From NCBI RefSeq assembly GCF_024723825.1, contig NZ_JANQBQ010000001.1, forward strand, positions 62,001 to 126,000: DNA of 64,000 nucleotides, read 5' to 3'. Of this stretch, positions 42,681 through 52,630 are shown in pieces. The position numbers and the translations under genes are program-made. Positions within the stretch are counted from its first letter, which is position 1; the number at the start of each line of letters is the position of its first letter. The notes beneath the pieces are model-generated. The model worked only from the letters and a program-made list of their open reading frames with translations. It searched no databases and had not been told where the DNA came from. Source of the stretch: Romboutsia lituseburensis. GTDB lineage: Bacteria; Bacillota; Clostridia; Peptostreptococcales; Peptostreptococcaceae.

Positions 42681-45600
42681 TTGAAAAAGAGATTAGGTGA
42701 TAATTTAAATATCAAAAACAAATTAATGCCTATATTGTTAGTTATGATTTTATATATAAATACTTCTTACGTATATGCTCATAGTTCAAATATTCAATTT
42801 AAAGATATAACTATAGATGATGGATTATCTCAATCAACAGTTGAGGCTTTATATCAGGATAGCAACGGATATATATGGATAGGTACTAATGATGGGCTTG
42901 ATAGATACGATGGATATGACTTTAAAAGATATAAACAAGGTGATGATCCATCAACTAATATAGCTAGCAATTACATACTATCAATTAAAGAAGACAATAA
43001 AAAAAATATATGGGTAGCTACAGTAAGCGGGTTAAGTAAAATTGATACAAAAAATAATAAAATAACTAACTATTTTGATACAAAGGAAAGTGGTAATTTA
43101 TCTCACTATAATATATGCGATATATTAATCACCAAAGATAATAAAGTTTTAGTAGCAACAGGTGATGGGTTAAATTTATATGATGAGGAAAATGATAACT
43201 TTAAAAGAATCCTTAGGTATAATTTGACTAGTCAAGATATATATAGTTTAGATCAAGATGAAAAAGAAAATATATGGGTAGGAACATATAATGGATTAAA
43301 CAAAATCGATATAAAAAGCAAAAGTGTTGAATACTTTTATAGCAAAGATAAAGACTCAATAAGTGAAGACACTATTTATAAAGTTTATAGTGATAAAAAT
43401 GGATATGTTTGGGTAGGAACATTTAGTTCAGGATTAAATAAAATTAATATAAACACAAATGAAGTTACAGTATATAAAAATATAGATGAAGATAATACTT
43501 CACTTCCAGGAAATTTTGTTAGAAGTATTTTAAAAGATAGCCAAGATAATGTATGGGTAGCTACAGATAGAGGCCTTGCTAAATATAATGAAGATAGTGA
43601 ATCATTTTTAAGATATAGCAATGATGTAGGGAATAGATACAGTTTGTTAAATAATGATGTATTTTCTTTAATGCAAGATAATACAGGTCTTGTGTGGGTT
43701 GGAACATATGAAGGTATAAGTTTATTTGATCCAAGAAATAATATAGAACACTATAAAAAAAGACCTTCGGAAAAATATTCTTTAAACAGTAGTATTATAC
43801 ATGGAATATATGAGGATGATAATGAAAATCTATGGATAGGAACTAGGTCTGACGGTATAAATATTATAGATAGAAAAAAAGATACAGTACAGTATATAAC
43901 TAAAGACAGCGGACTTAGTAATAACTCTATAAATTATATAACGGGAGGTAAAAACTATATATGGGTTGCAACAAATGACGGATTAAATAGGATAAATAAA
44001 GAAACAAAAGAAATAAAAATTTATGGTAATAAAGAAGGAATTAAAAATAATAAAGTTAAAAGTCTATGTTTAGATAGTAAAGGATATTTATGGATAGGAA
44101 CCGAAAACAGTTTAAGTATATTAAATACTGAAAATGATGAAATGAAAGATATGGATTATATATTTGATAATTATAAAATAAACGATAAATATATAAGTTC
44201 TATATATGAAGATTCACAAGGTAACTATTGGATAGGAACATTTAAAGATGGTGGATTAATAAAAGTAGATACTAAACATAATGTCGTTAAGAATTATAAA
44301 AAAGATCTAAAAAATAAAAACAGTATAAGTTCAAACTCAATAAGATACATAATAGATGATACTAACGGGAATATATGGATAGGAACAAGTTATGGACTGA
44401 ATAAATTAAATTTAAAATCAGAAAAATTTACAACATATAAAGAAAAAGATGGATTAAGTAGCAATACGGTATATGGAATTTTATTAGATGATAAAAATAA
44501 TATTTGGATGAGTACTAATTATGGTATATCAAAATTAGACATAAAAACTGACATATTTACCAATTATAATGTAGCAGATGGATTTCAAAGCAATGAATTT
44601 AATGGAGGCGCTTGTTTTAAAAATAATAAAGGTGAATTGTTCTTTGGAGGTATAAATGGATTTAATATATTTAAACCATCTCAAATACATCAAGACAGGA
44701 CGAGTATACCAAACGTTAAATTTGATGAATTCATAGTAAATGATGCTTCATATAAAGATATAAATAATATGAAATTTGACTATACAGGAAATTCAATAAA
44801 AATAAAGTATTTTTTACCAGACTATAAAGACACAAAAAATAATAGATACTATTATAAAATAGAAGGTCATGATCGTGATTGGAATGTTACTAATAACAAT
44901 GAAATAATTTATAAAGATCTTGATCCAGGTAAATATACATTTGTTATAAAAGCAATAAATCATCATGGTATTGAAAGTAATGAAAGTAAGGTTACATTTA
45001 TTATAAAGCCTCATATACTTTTAAGCTCAATGGCATTTTGCATTTATATACTAATAATATCAATTATACTATATTTAAATTCAACTAAAGTTAAAAGACT
45101 GGATAGATTAGTAGATAAAAAAACTATACAGCTACAAGAAGAGATGATTAAAAATAAAAATCTTTTTGACAAACTTATAAAACTTGAGCAAAATAAGACT
45201 AACTATTTTGTAAATTTATCACATGAGTTGAGAACACCTTTAAATGTAATATCTACAACTCAGCAACTTATATTAGAATTAAATAAAAGAGATGAGGGTA
45301 TTGATAAAGAAAAAATAAATTACCATACTAATGTTATGCAAAGTAATACCAATAGACTTCTCAATTTAATTAATAATATAATAGATACATCTAAGATAGA
45401 AGATGGAAGTTATAACATAGATATTAAAGACAATGATATAGTTTATTTAGTAGAAGAAACATGCTTATCGTTAAAAGATTATATAGAATCTGATGGATTA
45501 AATTTAATTATAGATCCTGAGATGGAAGAAAAGATAATAGCGTGTGATAAATATGAAATAGAAAGATGTATAGTTAACTTAATAAGCAATGCAAAGAAGT

Positions 45601-45899
45601 TTACACCTAGAGGTGGCAAAATAGAAGTAACTATAAAAGATTTAGATGATTTTGTTCAAATCAATGTATGTGATGATGGTATAGGAATACCAAAAGATAA
45701 ACAAGATCATATATTTAATAGATTTAGCCAAGTAGTAGATGGAAATTCTCATCAAAAAGGTGGAAGTGGCCTAGGTCTTACTATTACAAAGCATATAATA
45801 AAGCTTCATAATGGTGATATTTATGTAAGTAGTGAAGAAAATAAAGGAAGTACTTTTACTATATTACTACCAGTTAAGTTGAATAAAAAACTATACTAA
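42681..45899 (+). CDS. Giant sensor histidine kinase with two beta-propellers
   Basis: A 1072-aa kinase of the Reg_prop/Y_Y_Y architecture. It has a signal peptide or helix (about 15-33), then about fourteen propeller repeats ending in WIGT or WVGT (NGYIWIGTNDGL, NIWVGTYNGL and so on) and a Y_Y_Y Ig-like domain ending PGKYTFVIKA. One membrane helix at about 785-805 follows. The HisKA domain has H848 in NLSHELRTPLNV, and the ATPase domain has NLISNAKKF, DDGIGIPKD and GSGLGLTITKHI. There is no fused receiver or AraC domain, unlike the hybrid versions in Bacteroides. The TTG at 42681 has GGAGG at ideal distance and gives MKKRLGDN, so I prefer it to the in-frame TTG at 42648. No partner regulator is adjacent. 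The ligand is unknown; polysaccharide fragments are the usual cue. Confidence 0.9.
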   Translation: MKKRLGDNLNIKNKLMPILLVMILYINTSYVYAHSSNIQFKDITIDDGLSQSTVEALYQDSNGYIWIGTNDGLDRYDGYDFKRYKQGDDPSTNIASNYILSIKEDNKKNIWVATVSGLSKIDTKNNKITNYFDTKESGNLSHYNICDILITKDNKVLVATGDGLNLYDEENDNFKRILRYNLTSQDIYSLDQDEKENIWVGTYNGLNKIDIKSKSVEYFYSKDKDSISEDTIYKVYSDKNGYVWVGTFSSGLNKININTNEVTVYKNIDEDNTSLPGNFVRSILKDSQDNVWVATDRGLAKYNEDSESFLRYSNDVGNRYSLLNNDVFSLMQDNTGLVWVGTYEGISLFDPRNNIEHYKKRPSEKYSLNSSIIHGIYEDDNENLWIGTRSDGINIIDRKKDTVQYITKDSGLSNNSINYITGGKNYIWVATNDGLNRINKETKEIKIYGNKEGIKNNKVKSLCLDSKGYLWIGTENSLSILNTENDEMKDMDYIFDNYKINDKYISSIYEDSQGNYWIGTFKDGGLIKVDTKHNVVKNYKKDLKNKNSISSNSIRYIIDDTNGNIWIGTSYGLNKLNLKSEKFTTYKEKDGLSSNTVYGILLDDKNNIWMSTNYGISKLDIKTDIFTNYNVADGFQSNEFNGGACFKNNKGELFFGGINGFNIFKPSQIHQDRTSIPNVKFDEFIVNDASYKDINNMKFDYTGNSIKIKYFLPDYKDTKNNRYYYKIEGHDRDWNVTNNNEIIYKDLDPGKYTFVIKAINHHGIESNESKVTFIIKPHILLSSMAFCIYILIISIILYLNSTKVKRLDRLVDKKTIQLQEEMIKNKNLFDKLIKLEQNKTNYFVNLSHELRTPLNVISTTQQLILELNKRDEGIDKEKINYHTNVMQSNTNRLLNLINNIIDTSKIEDGSYNIDIKDNDIVYLVEETCLSLKDYIESDGLNLIIDPEMEEKIIACDKYEIERCIVNLISNAKKFTPRGGKIEVTIKDLDDFVQINVCDDGIGIPKDKQDHIFNRFSQVVDGNSHQKGGSGLGLTITKHIIKLHNGDIYVSSEENKGSTFTILLPVKLNKKLY

Positions 45900-45900
45900 A

Positions 45901-45944
45901 GAATAGGCTATAGGATAAATTTATCTTACAGCCTATTTTTAGAT
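45901..45944 (+). terminator. Intrinsic terminator after the propeller kinase
   Basis: AATAGGCT.. pairs with ..AGCCTATT through TAGGATAA/TTATCTTA (with wobble), then TTTTT. Confidence 0.8.
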
Positions 45945-46061
45945 TATGACAATATTAAGTCAAAAAATATAAAATAGTTGATTTTTAACAAAAGTTGAAT
46001 TAATCTATAGGTAAAATTTAGTAATAAAAATAGAGAGATTTCTATAGTTGGGAGAGGGGAA

Positions 46062-47048
46062 ATGTTAAAAATAATTAATTTATCTACATATAAATTTGAT
46101 ATGGATAGATATGAAAATAGTAGTGAAAATATAAATAAGTTTTTAAGAAATCATAAAGTAGATGCAATAGAGTTGTTAGCACCATTAGGATATAGAGAAG
46201 ATCTAATTTCAAAGGAGATTATAAAAGGGGTGCATTTAAAGCATTATCCAATGTGGTTAGATTTTTGGAATGGAAATAAAGATGGATTATTAGAGGACTT
46301 TAATAGTGTAGAAGATGTAATAAATTTTTATGGAGGCAATAGTAAAAAAGATATAATAAATCATTATAAAGAAGAGATAAAAATAGCAGAAAGTTTAAAT
46401 TCAGAATATGTAGTTTTTCATGTATCTCATGTTAAATTAAAGCACTGTTATAGTTATGATTTTACATACACAGATAAAAATGTAATAGATTCAACTATAG
46501 AGCTTGTAAATGAGATATTTAAAGATTTAGAAACTAATATAACTATACTCTTTGAAAACTTATGGTGGCCAGGCCTTAGAATGTTAGATTATGATTTAGT
46601 AAAATATTTTATAGAAAGCATAGAATACGAAAATAAAGGGTTTATGCTAGACACAGGACATTTATTAAATACAAATTTAAACATACATACAGAAGAAGAA
46701 GGGATAGAATTTTTAATTAATACAGTAAATAGCTTAGGAGATTTAAAAAAATATATAAAAGGGATTCATTTAAGCAAATCAATTTCTTCAAAATATGTAA
46801 AGGAACAAATATCTAAATTTAGTAATATAGATAAGAAAATAGATGTATTTAATGAAGAGGTTTATTTTCATGTAGCAAAGATAGATGAGCATAAACCTTT
46901 TACTAATAAAAAAATAAAAGATTTAGTAGATATAATCAATCCGAGATATTTAGTATATGAATTTATAACAACATCTTTAGAAGAGTTAAGCAAATATATA
47001 AGTATACAGGATGATACTTTAGACTTATATAAAAAAGCATTCATATAA
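46062..47048 (+). CDS. TIM-barrel sugar isomerase/epimerase-like protein
   Basis: A 328-aa protein of the AP-endonuclease-2/xylose isomerase-like superfamily. The barrel strands carry likely metal ligands: TILFENLWWPG (Glu), GFMLDTGHLLNTN (Asp and His), YIKGIHLSKS (His), and Glu in RYLVYEFI near the end. Bacterial members isomerise sugars or sugar phosphates, or process inositol. The specific substrate is not evident. It is monocistronic with a GGAGAGGGG ribosome site and its own terminator. Confidence 0.75.
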   Translation: MLKIINLSTYKFDMDRYENSSENINKFLRNHKVDAIELLAPLGYREDLISKEIIKGVHLKHYPMWLDFWNGNKDGLLEDFNSVEDVINFYGGNSKKDIINHYKEEIKIAESLNSEYVVFHVSHVKLKHCYSYDFTYTDKNVIDSTIELVNEIFKDLETNITILFENLWWPGLRMLDYDLVKYFIESIEYENKGFMLDTGHLLNTNLNIHTEEEGIEFLINTVNSLGDLKKYIKGIHLSKSISSKYVKEQISKFSNIDKKIDVFNEEVYFHVAKIDEHKPFTNKKIKDLVDIINPRYLVYEFITTSLEELSKYISIQDDTLDLYKKAFI

Positions 47049-47111
47049 AAAATACATTTTTTTAATATGTTCTAAATTATATTGTTAATATTGTAAAAAT
47101 AAATACTACTA

Positions 47112-47155
47112 TAAAAAAGTGTCTTATATTAAAAATATAAGACACTTTTTATTTT
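47112..47155. terminator. Bidirectional terminator
   Basis: AAAAAGTGTCTTATATT and AATATAAGACACTTTTT form a perfect 17-bp stem with a 3-base loop, between convergent genes. Confidence 0.92.
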
Positions 47156-47160
47156 AAACA

Positions 47161-47508
47161 TTATTTACATTGTGGATTAATTAGTTCATATCTATCATCG
47201 AAATTTTTTTCTCCCCATTCACACATTGCTTCAAGTATAGGGTATAAGCTCATCCCTTTCTCAGTTATACTATACTCAACCTTAGGAGGTACTGTTGGAT
47301 AAACTGTTCTAGAGACTAAATTATCATCTTCTAACTCTCTAAGTTGATTAGTTAAAGTTTTATGAGAGGTATGATTTATAAAAGATTTTATTTCACCAAA
47401 TCTTTTAGTACCATTTTCTATTAAATAATAAAGTATAAGAGGTTTCCATTTACCTCCTATAGCATTTAAAGTTATCTCCATCTCGCAAGTTAGGCTACAT
47501 TTTTTCAT
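47161..47508 (-). CDS. HxlR-family transcriptional regulator
   Basis: A 115-aa winged-helix regulator. [20 protein letters not shown] is the typical HxlR start with its conserved Cys, followed by WKPLILYYL and the recognition region [20 protein letters not shown] longer frame to 47553 is open, but the family start and the GGAGG inside that extension favour 47508. HxlR proteins sense reactive carbonyls or redox stress. It is divergent from the SDR gene at 47662, which it probably controls. A GTTAC/GTAAC dyad at 47556-47579 between them is a possible operator. Confidence 0.88.
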   Translation of the reverse strand: MKKCSLTCEMEITLNAIGGKWKPLILYYLIENGTKRFGEIKSFINHTSHKTLTNQLRELEDDNLVSRTVYPTVPPKVEYSITEKGMSLYPILEAMCEWGEKNFDDRYELINPQCK

Positions 47509-47661
47509 GAATTTTTTAAGACCTCCAAAAATAACGTCATTGAAATTACACAAAGGTTACCTTCATTTCCCTATGTAACTATAATGTGCGTACTTAAATT
47601 AAAATATTAATTTATATATAATTATAACATAATTAATAAGAAATTAAGGAGAGATATAATT

Positions 47662-48381
47662 ATGAAAAAATTAATAGTTGTGACAGGAGCAAGTTCAGGG
47701 ATAGGAAGAGACATAGCAAAGAAGTTTTCAAATAATGGTCATCCAGTACTACTGTTGGCAAGAAGGTTAGAAAAAATGGAAGAATTAAATTTACCAAACT
47801 CATTATGTAAATCAGTTGATGTTACTAATTTAGAAATGGTAAGAGAAGCTATAAAAGAAGCTGAACAAAAATTTGGAAAAGTAGACTGTTTAATTAATTG
47901 TGCTGGTATGATGTTATTAGGTCATCCAGAAGAACAAAATTTTTATGAATGGAATGATATGATAGATCTTAACATAAAAGGTATATTAACAGGAACTAAT
48001 ATAGTTTTAAAAAATATGGTTCAAAGAAATGAAGGAACGATAATAAATATAAGTTCAATAGCAGGAAGAAAAACTTTTGATAATCATGCAGTATATTGTG
48101 GAACTAAGTTTGCAGTTCATGCTATAACTGAAAATATAAGAAAAGAAGTATCTCAAAGTAATGTAAGAATGATAACTATATCACCAGGTGTAGTTGAAAC
48201 ACCTCTACTATCTCATACTACGGATGAAAATATAAAATCTGATTATAATGAGTGGAAAAAGAGCATAGAAGCAGGATTAGAGCCGGAAAGAATAGCTAGT
48301 TGTATAGAATTTGCATACAACCAACCACAAGATATTTGTATAAGAGAAATTGTTATAGCAAAAACTAAGCAAGCTGATTAA
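47662..48381 (+). CDS. Short-chain dehydrogenase/reductase (divergent from hxlR-type gene)
   Basis: A 239-aa classical SDR oxidoreductase. Cofactor motif TGASSGIGRDIA (about 6-17), NCAGMM, the catalytic Ser in NISSIAG, and the YxxxK pair in VYCGTKFAV (Tyr 151, Lys 155 approximately). The segment ISPGVVETPL follows. It looks NADP-preferring because Arg-Arg follows strand 2 (LARRLEKM). It probably reduces a toxic or signalling carbonyl under HxlR control. It starts behind AAGGAGA. Confidence 0.9.
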   Translation: MKKLIVVTGASSGIGRDIAKKFSNNGHPVLLLARRLEKMEELNLPNSLCKSVDVTNLEMVREAIKEAEQKFGKVDCLINCAGMMLLGHPEEQNFYEWNDMIDLNIKGILTGTNIVLKNMVQRNEGTIINISSIAGRKTFDNHAVYCGTKFAVHAITENIRKEVSQSNVRMITISPGVVETPLLSHTTDENIKSDYNEWKKSIEAGLEPERIASCIEFAYNQPQDICIREIVIAKTKQAD

Positions 48382-48424
48382 TACGATACATTAAAACTTT
48401 AATTAAAATATTTAATAAAAAAAT

Positions 48425-48482
48425 ATATAGCCTACAAATTACTAAATGATAAATATATTTTAGTCGATTTGTAGGCTATAAT
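48425..48482 (+). repeat. Long inverted repeat between the two SDR genes
   Basis: TATAGCCTACAAAT pairs with ATTTGTAGGCTATA, and an inner ACTAAA/TTTAGT helix continues the stem. It lacks a clear U-run; it may be a terminator or an mRNA stabiliser. Confidence 0.6.
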
Positions 48483-48540
48483 ACTTATATATTCAAATAT
48501 AAAAGAGCTAAATATAAAAAGTTAAGGAGAATCTAAAACT

Positions 48541-49272
48541 ATGTACAAAGGTAAAATAGTATTTGTAACAGGAGCTGCAAATGGATTAGGAAATGCTATA
48601 GCAAAAGAATATGCAAAGTTAAATGCATTTGTAATAGCAATAGATATAGTAGATACAAAATTTCACGAGAACAATATAGATTTTTATAAAGCTGACTTAA
48701 AAAGTGAAGATCAAATAAAAAATGTATTTAAAGATGTTGTAAAAAAATATGGATCAGTACATGTACTAATAAACAATGGAGCTATAAGTAAGTTTAATAA
48801 ATCTATATTTGATATAGAATTAAGTGAATTTGATGAAGTTATAGCAGTAAACCTTAGAGGTAGCTTTATATGTTCAAAAGAATTTATAAAAGCAAACAAA
48901 GGTGAGGACTATGGAAGAATAATAAATATAGCATCAACGAGATTTAATCAAAATGAAGCTGGATGGGAAGCTTACGGTGCATCAAAAGGAGGACTAGTGT
49001 CATTAACTAATACAATGGCTGTATCTTTATCAGAAACACCTGTAACAGTTAATGCAATTAGTCCTGGATGGATTAAAGTGGATGATTATGAATTATCAGA
49101 TTTAGATAAAAAACAGCATCCATCTGGAAGAGTGGGTACACCAAAAGATATTGTTAATGCTTGCTTGTTTTTGACAAGTAAAGATAACGATTTTATAAAT
49201 GGAACAAATCTTATTATTGATGGTGGAATGACTAAGAAAATGATATACATGGATGATAAATGGAATTTATAA
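48541..49272 (+). CDS. Short-chain dehydrogenase/reductase, second gene
   Basis: A 243-aa SDR with TGAANGLGNAIA (about 10-21), INNGAIS, ASTRF in place of the SSxxG segment (Ser retained), and the catalytic YGASKGG. An acidic residue after strand 2 (AIDIVD) suggests NAD preference. It is not closely related to the SDR just upstream despite adjacency. It ends with the common INGTNLIIDGGMTKK. The substrate is unknown. It has its own ribosome site AAGGAGA. No regulator is adjacent. Confidence 0.88.
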   Translation: MYKGKIVFVTGAANGLGNAIAKEYAKLNAFVIAIDIVDTKFHENNIDFYKADLKSEDQIKNVFKDVVKKYGSVHVLINNGAISKFNKSIFDIELSEFDEVIAVNLRGSFICSKEFIKANKGEDYGRIINIASTRFNQNEAGWEAYGASKGGLVSLTNTMAVSLSETPVTVNAISPGWIKVDDYELSDLDKKQHPSGRVGTPKDIVNACLFLTSKDNDFINGTNLIIDGGMTKKMIYMDDKWNL

Positions 49273-49428
49273 TAAAAAATATATAACTATTTTATAAAAA
49301 TATTATAAATACTGAATATTTTATACTAAAATCAAAAATAACTTCATAATATTACATATTTTTATAAATATTTACAAAATTTAATTTCTATGTTAATATA
49401 TGCTGAGTATTCTATTATAAAAATTGAA

Positions 49429-49495
49429 TAGGCAAAGCCGGAGTGATCTGGTGACGCAAAGCTATAGGGACTTTTTTAAGTTAGCCAGTTGCATA
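49429..49495 (+). ncRNA. c-di-GMP-I (GEMM) riboswitch aptamer
   Basis: The class I aptamer core is recognisable: GGCAAAGCC at 49431-49439, GACGCAAAGC at 49453-49462 with the usual AGGGA after it, and AGCCAGTTGC at 49483-49492 closing the second arm. It precedes a terminator and then a chemoreceptor gene, so it should couple motility signalling to cyclic di-GMP. Confidence 0.92.
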
Positions 49496-49527
49496 AATTA
49501 TCTTTTAAAAAAAGAGTGTAAACTTAT

Positions 49528-49572
49528 AAAAAGAGTGTAAGCGGGCTTAGGTTTATGCTCTTTTATTTTTTT
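49528..49572 (+). terminator. Expression-platform terminator of the c-di-GMP riboswitch
   Basis: AAAAGAGTGTA pairs with TATGCTCTTTT (two wobbles) and ends in a T-rich run. The copy AAGAGTGTAA at 49512-49521 just upstream repeats the left arm and may form a competing antiterminator. An off-switch on c-di-GMP binding is the likely logic. Confidence 0.75.
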
Positions 49573-49728
49573 GCAAAATGCATGGTGTCTAACTATTAAA
49601 ATAATTAGTGAAGGGGAGGTTTATTTATACAAATATATTTAAAGGTAACTAAGCTTATTTGTGGGAAAAACTGTTAATAAAATGACAAATAAAAGAAAAT
49701 GTAAAAGAATATAAAGGAGAAAGTACGA

Positions 49729-51804
49729 ATGAAATTTCAATTCAAACTAAAAAGTAAGGATAATCATAAAGATAAAAGTATAAAGACTCAACTTACTTTA
49801 ATAATAGTATGTTTTGCAGTTATTAGTTGTGTATTTTTAGGGTCAATAACAAGCTTTTTAACTTATAAAAGCTCTGAAGAAATTTTATCAAAAACAGTTG
49901 TAGAGACTACTAAACAAGTCTCTGAAAATGCAGCAGCTAAAATAAAAAATGTTCAAAATGCAGCGATTCAAACAGGTATTATGCAAAAAATATCAGATCC
50001 TAATGTAAGTATTGAAGAAAAACAAAAAATTATAACAAATCAAGAGAAATTATATGGATTAGCATTAGGTCAAATTATAGATGCAAATGGGAAAGATATC
50101 TTTAGTGGAAAGGACTATTCAGAGAGAGATTATTTTAAAATTTCTATGAGTGGTAAAGAATACTTAAGTAGTCCAGTTATAAGTAAAGTAACAGGAGATT
50201 TAACTCTAGTAGTTTCGGCACCTATTTGGAAAGATGGAATACAAGGAAGTGAAATAGTTGGAGTTGTATCATTTGACCCACCTAAGGAACTTTTAAATGA
50301 TATAGTAAAAGGTATACAAGTAAGTGAAAATAGTTATGCATACCTTATAGATAGTGAAGGTACTGTAATTGGTCATAAAGATGAAAGTCGTATAGGGGTA
50401 GCAAACTCTATAAAAGAGGCTCAGACAGATGAAAGTCAAGTGCCTTTTGCAGAAGCTGACAAAAAGCTTATATCAGGACAAACAGGATATACAACAGCTA
50501 AGTTTAATGGACAAAGTTGGGTATTAGGATATGCACCTGTAAGCAATAGCAACGGATGGGGTATAGGTGTAATGGCGAATGCAAAAGATTTTATGAGTTC
50601 AACATATCGCTCAATGATAATAACTGCAATAACGACAGTTGTATTTACAATAATCGCATTTGCGGTAGCTATAATATTCTCTAATAAAATAGGAAATCCA
50701 TTAAAATCATGTAGTGAAAGATTAAAATCATTAGCAGAAGGTGATCTAAACTCAGATACTATTGAGCTAGATGCTAATAATGAAATTGGTTTAGTAGCAG
50801 ATGCCACTACTAATATTGTAGAAGATTTAAGAAGCATGATAAATGAACTTACGTACATATTAACAGAAGTTAGCAATGGAAACTTAGATGTTGAAGTAGA
50901 TAATGAACATTTAAATGAGCTATTTAGAAATGATTTTGCTCCTATACTATTAGCAGTAAATAAAATTGTAGAAGGCCTAAATGATACTTTATCTCAAATA
51001 AATATAGCAGGAGAACAAGTTTCAGTAGGTTCTGATCAAGTAGCAGAAGGGGCACAATTATTATCTCAAGGAGCGACAGAACAAGCTAGTTCAGTTCAAG
51101 AACTTTCAGCAACAATAAATGAAGTTTCAATGCAAATAAAGCAAACTGCACAAAATGCAGAAAGAGCAAAACAAATTTCTATACAATCAAGTGCAGCTAC
51201 AGAAAAAGGTAAAAAGCAAATGCAAGAGATGATTGCAGCTATGAATGAAATAAGCAATACATCTAATCAAATAGGTAATATAATAAAGAATATAGATGAT
51301 ATAGCATTCCAAACAAACATATTAGCATTAAATGCAGCAGTAGAAGCAGCTCGTGCTGGTGAAGCTGGTAAAGGATTTGCTGTTGTAGCAGATGAAGTAA
51401 GAAACTTAGCGGCAAAGTCTGCTCAAAGTGCAAAGGATACAGCAGAGTTAATTGAAAAGTCACTTTTAGCAATCGAAAATGGAAGTGGAATTGTTTCTGA
51501 AACTGCAAAATCTCTTGAAGAAGTTGTTTCTGGGGCACAAAAATCTGCTGAAGTTATACAAGAAATAGCAGATGCAAGTAATGAACAAGCTCAACATATA
51601 AATCAAGTAAATATAGGTGTTGAACAAATCTCAGTTGTTGTTCAAACAAATTCAGCAACAGCAGAAGAAAGTGCTGCAGCTAGTGAAGAGTTATCAAGCC
51701 AAGCTGAGATGTTAAAGGAGCTTATAGGAAAGTTCAATTTAAAAGAAGAGCAAGATGGAAAATTCTTTGATAGTAAAATGCTATTTGATAGCGAAGAATT
51801 TTAA
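49729..51804 (+). CDS. Methyl-accepting chemotaxis protein with dCache sensor
   Basis: A 691-aa chemoreceptor. Helix 1 at about 20-46, an extracellular double-Cache domain about 50-285 (with [31 protein letters not shown] and [19 protein letters not shown]), helix 2 at about 294-318, HAMP to about 370, and a long methyl-accepting coiled coil. The CheA/CheW-binding hairpin tip reads [20 protein letters not shown] (about 521-540). dCache_1 domains commonly bind amino acids, which would suit an amino acid fermenter. It is under a c-di-GMP-I riboswitch, so receptor synthesis should fall when the cell commits to sessile growth. Confidence 0.95.
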   Translation: MKFQFKLKSKDNHKDKSIKTQLTLIIVCFAVISCVFLGSITSFLTYKSSEEILSKTVVETTKQVSENAAAKIKNVQNAAIQTGIMQKISDPNVSIEEKQKIITNQEKLYGLALGQIIDANGKDIFSGKDYSERDYFKISMSGKEYLSSPVISKVTGDLTLVVSAPIWKDGIQGSEIVGVVSFDPPKELLNDIVKGIQVSENSYAYLIDSEGTVIGHKDESRIGVANSIKEAQTDESQVPFAEADKKLISGQTGYTTAKFNGQSWVLGYAPVSNSNGWGIGVMANAKDFMSSTYRSMIITAITTVVFTIIAFAVAIIFSNKIGNPLKSCSERLKSLAEGDLNSDTIELDANNEIGLVADATTNIVEDLRSMINELTYILTEVSNGNLDVEVDNEHLNELFRNDFAPILLAVNKIVEGLNDTLSQINIAGEQVSVGSDQVAEGAQLLSQGATEQASSVQELSATINEVSMQIKQTAQNAERAKQISIQSSAATEKGKKQMQEMIAAMNEISNTSNQIGNIIKNIDDIAFQTNILALNAAVEAARAGEAGKGFAVVADEVRNLAAKSAQSAKDTAELIEKSLLAIENGSGIVSETAKSLEEVVSGAQKSAEVIQEIADASNEQAQHINQVNIGVEQISVVVQTNSATAEESAAASEELSSQAEMLKELIGKFNLKEEQDGKFFDSKMLFDSEEF

Positions 51805-51940
51805 ATATTAGAATAGACTATTTAATAAAATTATAGTAAATAATATTTTAAAAAATGTAATATCTAAGAATATTGAGAGAAAATGTCTAACGAAAAAGAT
51901 TGAAAAAGAATCATATACAATGATACTATAAAATTGTAAT

Positions 51941-51997
51941 AAAGCCATGAAGGTTTGATACTCTTAAAAGAGTAATAATCTTTATGGCTTTTTTATG
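51941..51997 (+). terminator. Intrinsic terminator after the chemoreceptor
   Basis: AAAGCCATGAAG pairs with CTTTATGGCTTT around an inner TACTCTT/AAGAGTA hairpin, then T6. Confidence 0.8.
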
Positions 51998-52023
51998 TAA
52001 AAATATATTTTTAGGGGGATAGT

Positions 52024-52614
52024 ATGGAACAAAGAGAATTTTTTGATAGTATAGCCAAAGAGTGGGATAACATTATAGAAGTAAATGAAGAAAAAATTAA
52101 CACTCTTTTATCTAAATTAGATATTAAAGATAACGATAATATACTAGATGTTGGAACTGGGACTGGTGTTTTAATACCATTTTTAAAGAATTTAAATACA
52201 AATGGTATTATAAAAGGGGTAGATATTTCAAGTGGTATGTTAGATATAGCTAGTCAAAAGTTTAAGGATACTGAAAATGTATCGTTTGAAGTTTTAGATA
52301 TAGAAAATTCCACATTAGAAGAAAAATACGATAAGATAGTTCTTTACTCAATGTTTCCTCATTTACAAAATAAAACAAATACAATTAAAACATTGGTTGA
52401 AAATAATTTAAATGAAGAAGGAAAGCTTATAATAGCGCATTCAAATAGTAGAGAATTTTTAAATAATATGCACAAAGAAAAAGATAAAATAGTTAGTGAA
52501 GACAGGCTTATATCAATAAAAGAGCAGAAAGTTTTATTTGAACAAGTTAATCTAAATGTATTAGATGCTTATGAGGATGACGAAATATATTATCTGGTTG
52601 TAAATAAAAAATAA
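52024..52614 (+). CDS. Class I SAM-dependent methyltransferase
   Basis: A 196-aa Rossmann methyltransferase. SAM motif I is ILDVGTGTGVLIPFL (about 40-54), followed by GVDISSGMLDIA (motif II) and EKYDKIVLYSMFPHL (motif IV region). The substrate is not evident. It lies 16 bp upstream of an ECF S component and is certainly co-transcribed with it. That suggests the methyltransferase acts on, or is needed for, the vitamin or metabolite imported by the S protein. Confidence 0.8.
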   Translation: MEQREFFDSIAKEWDNIIEVNEEKINTLLSKLDIKDNDNILDVGTGTGVLIPFLKNLNTNGIIKGVDISSGMLDIASQKFKDTENVSFEVLDIENSTLEEKYDKIVLYSMFPHLQNKTNTIKTLVENNLNEEGKLIIAHSNSREFLNNMHKEKDKIVSEDRLISIKEQKVLFEQVNLNVLDAYEDDEIYYLVVNKK

Positions 52615-52630
52615 TAGGGGGATAATAATC

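Noticed and set aside
45944-45962. TTATGACA followed 11 bp later by TTAAGTCA before the TIM-barrel gene
   Set aside because: The second half-site matches only 6 of 8 bases and no -10 box at the right distance was fixed. It is kept only as a weak candidate for the 53362 regulon.
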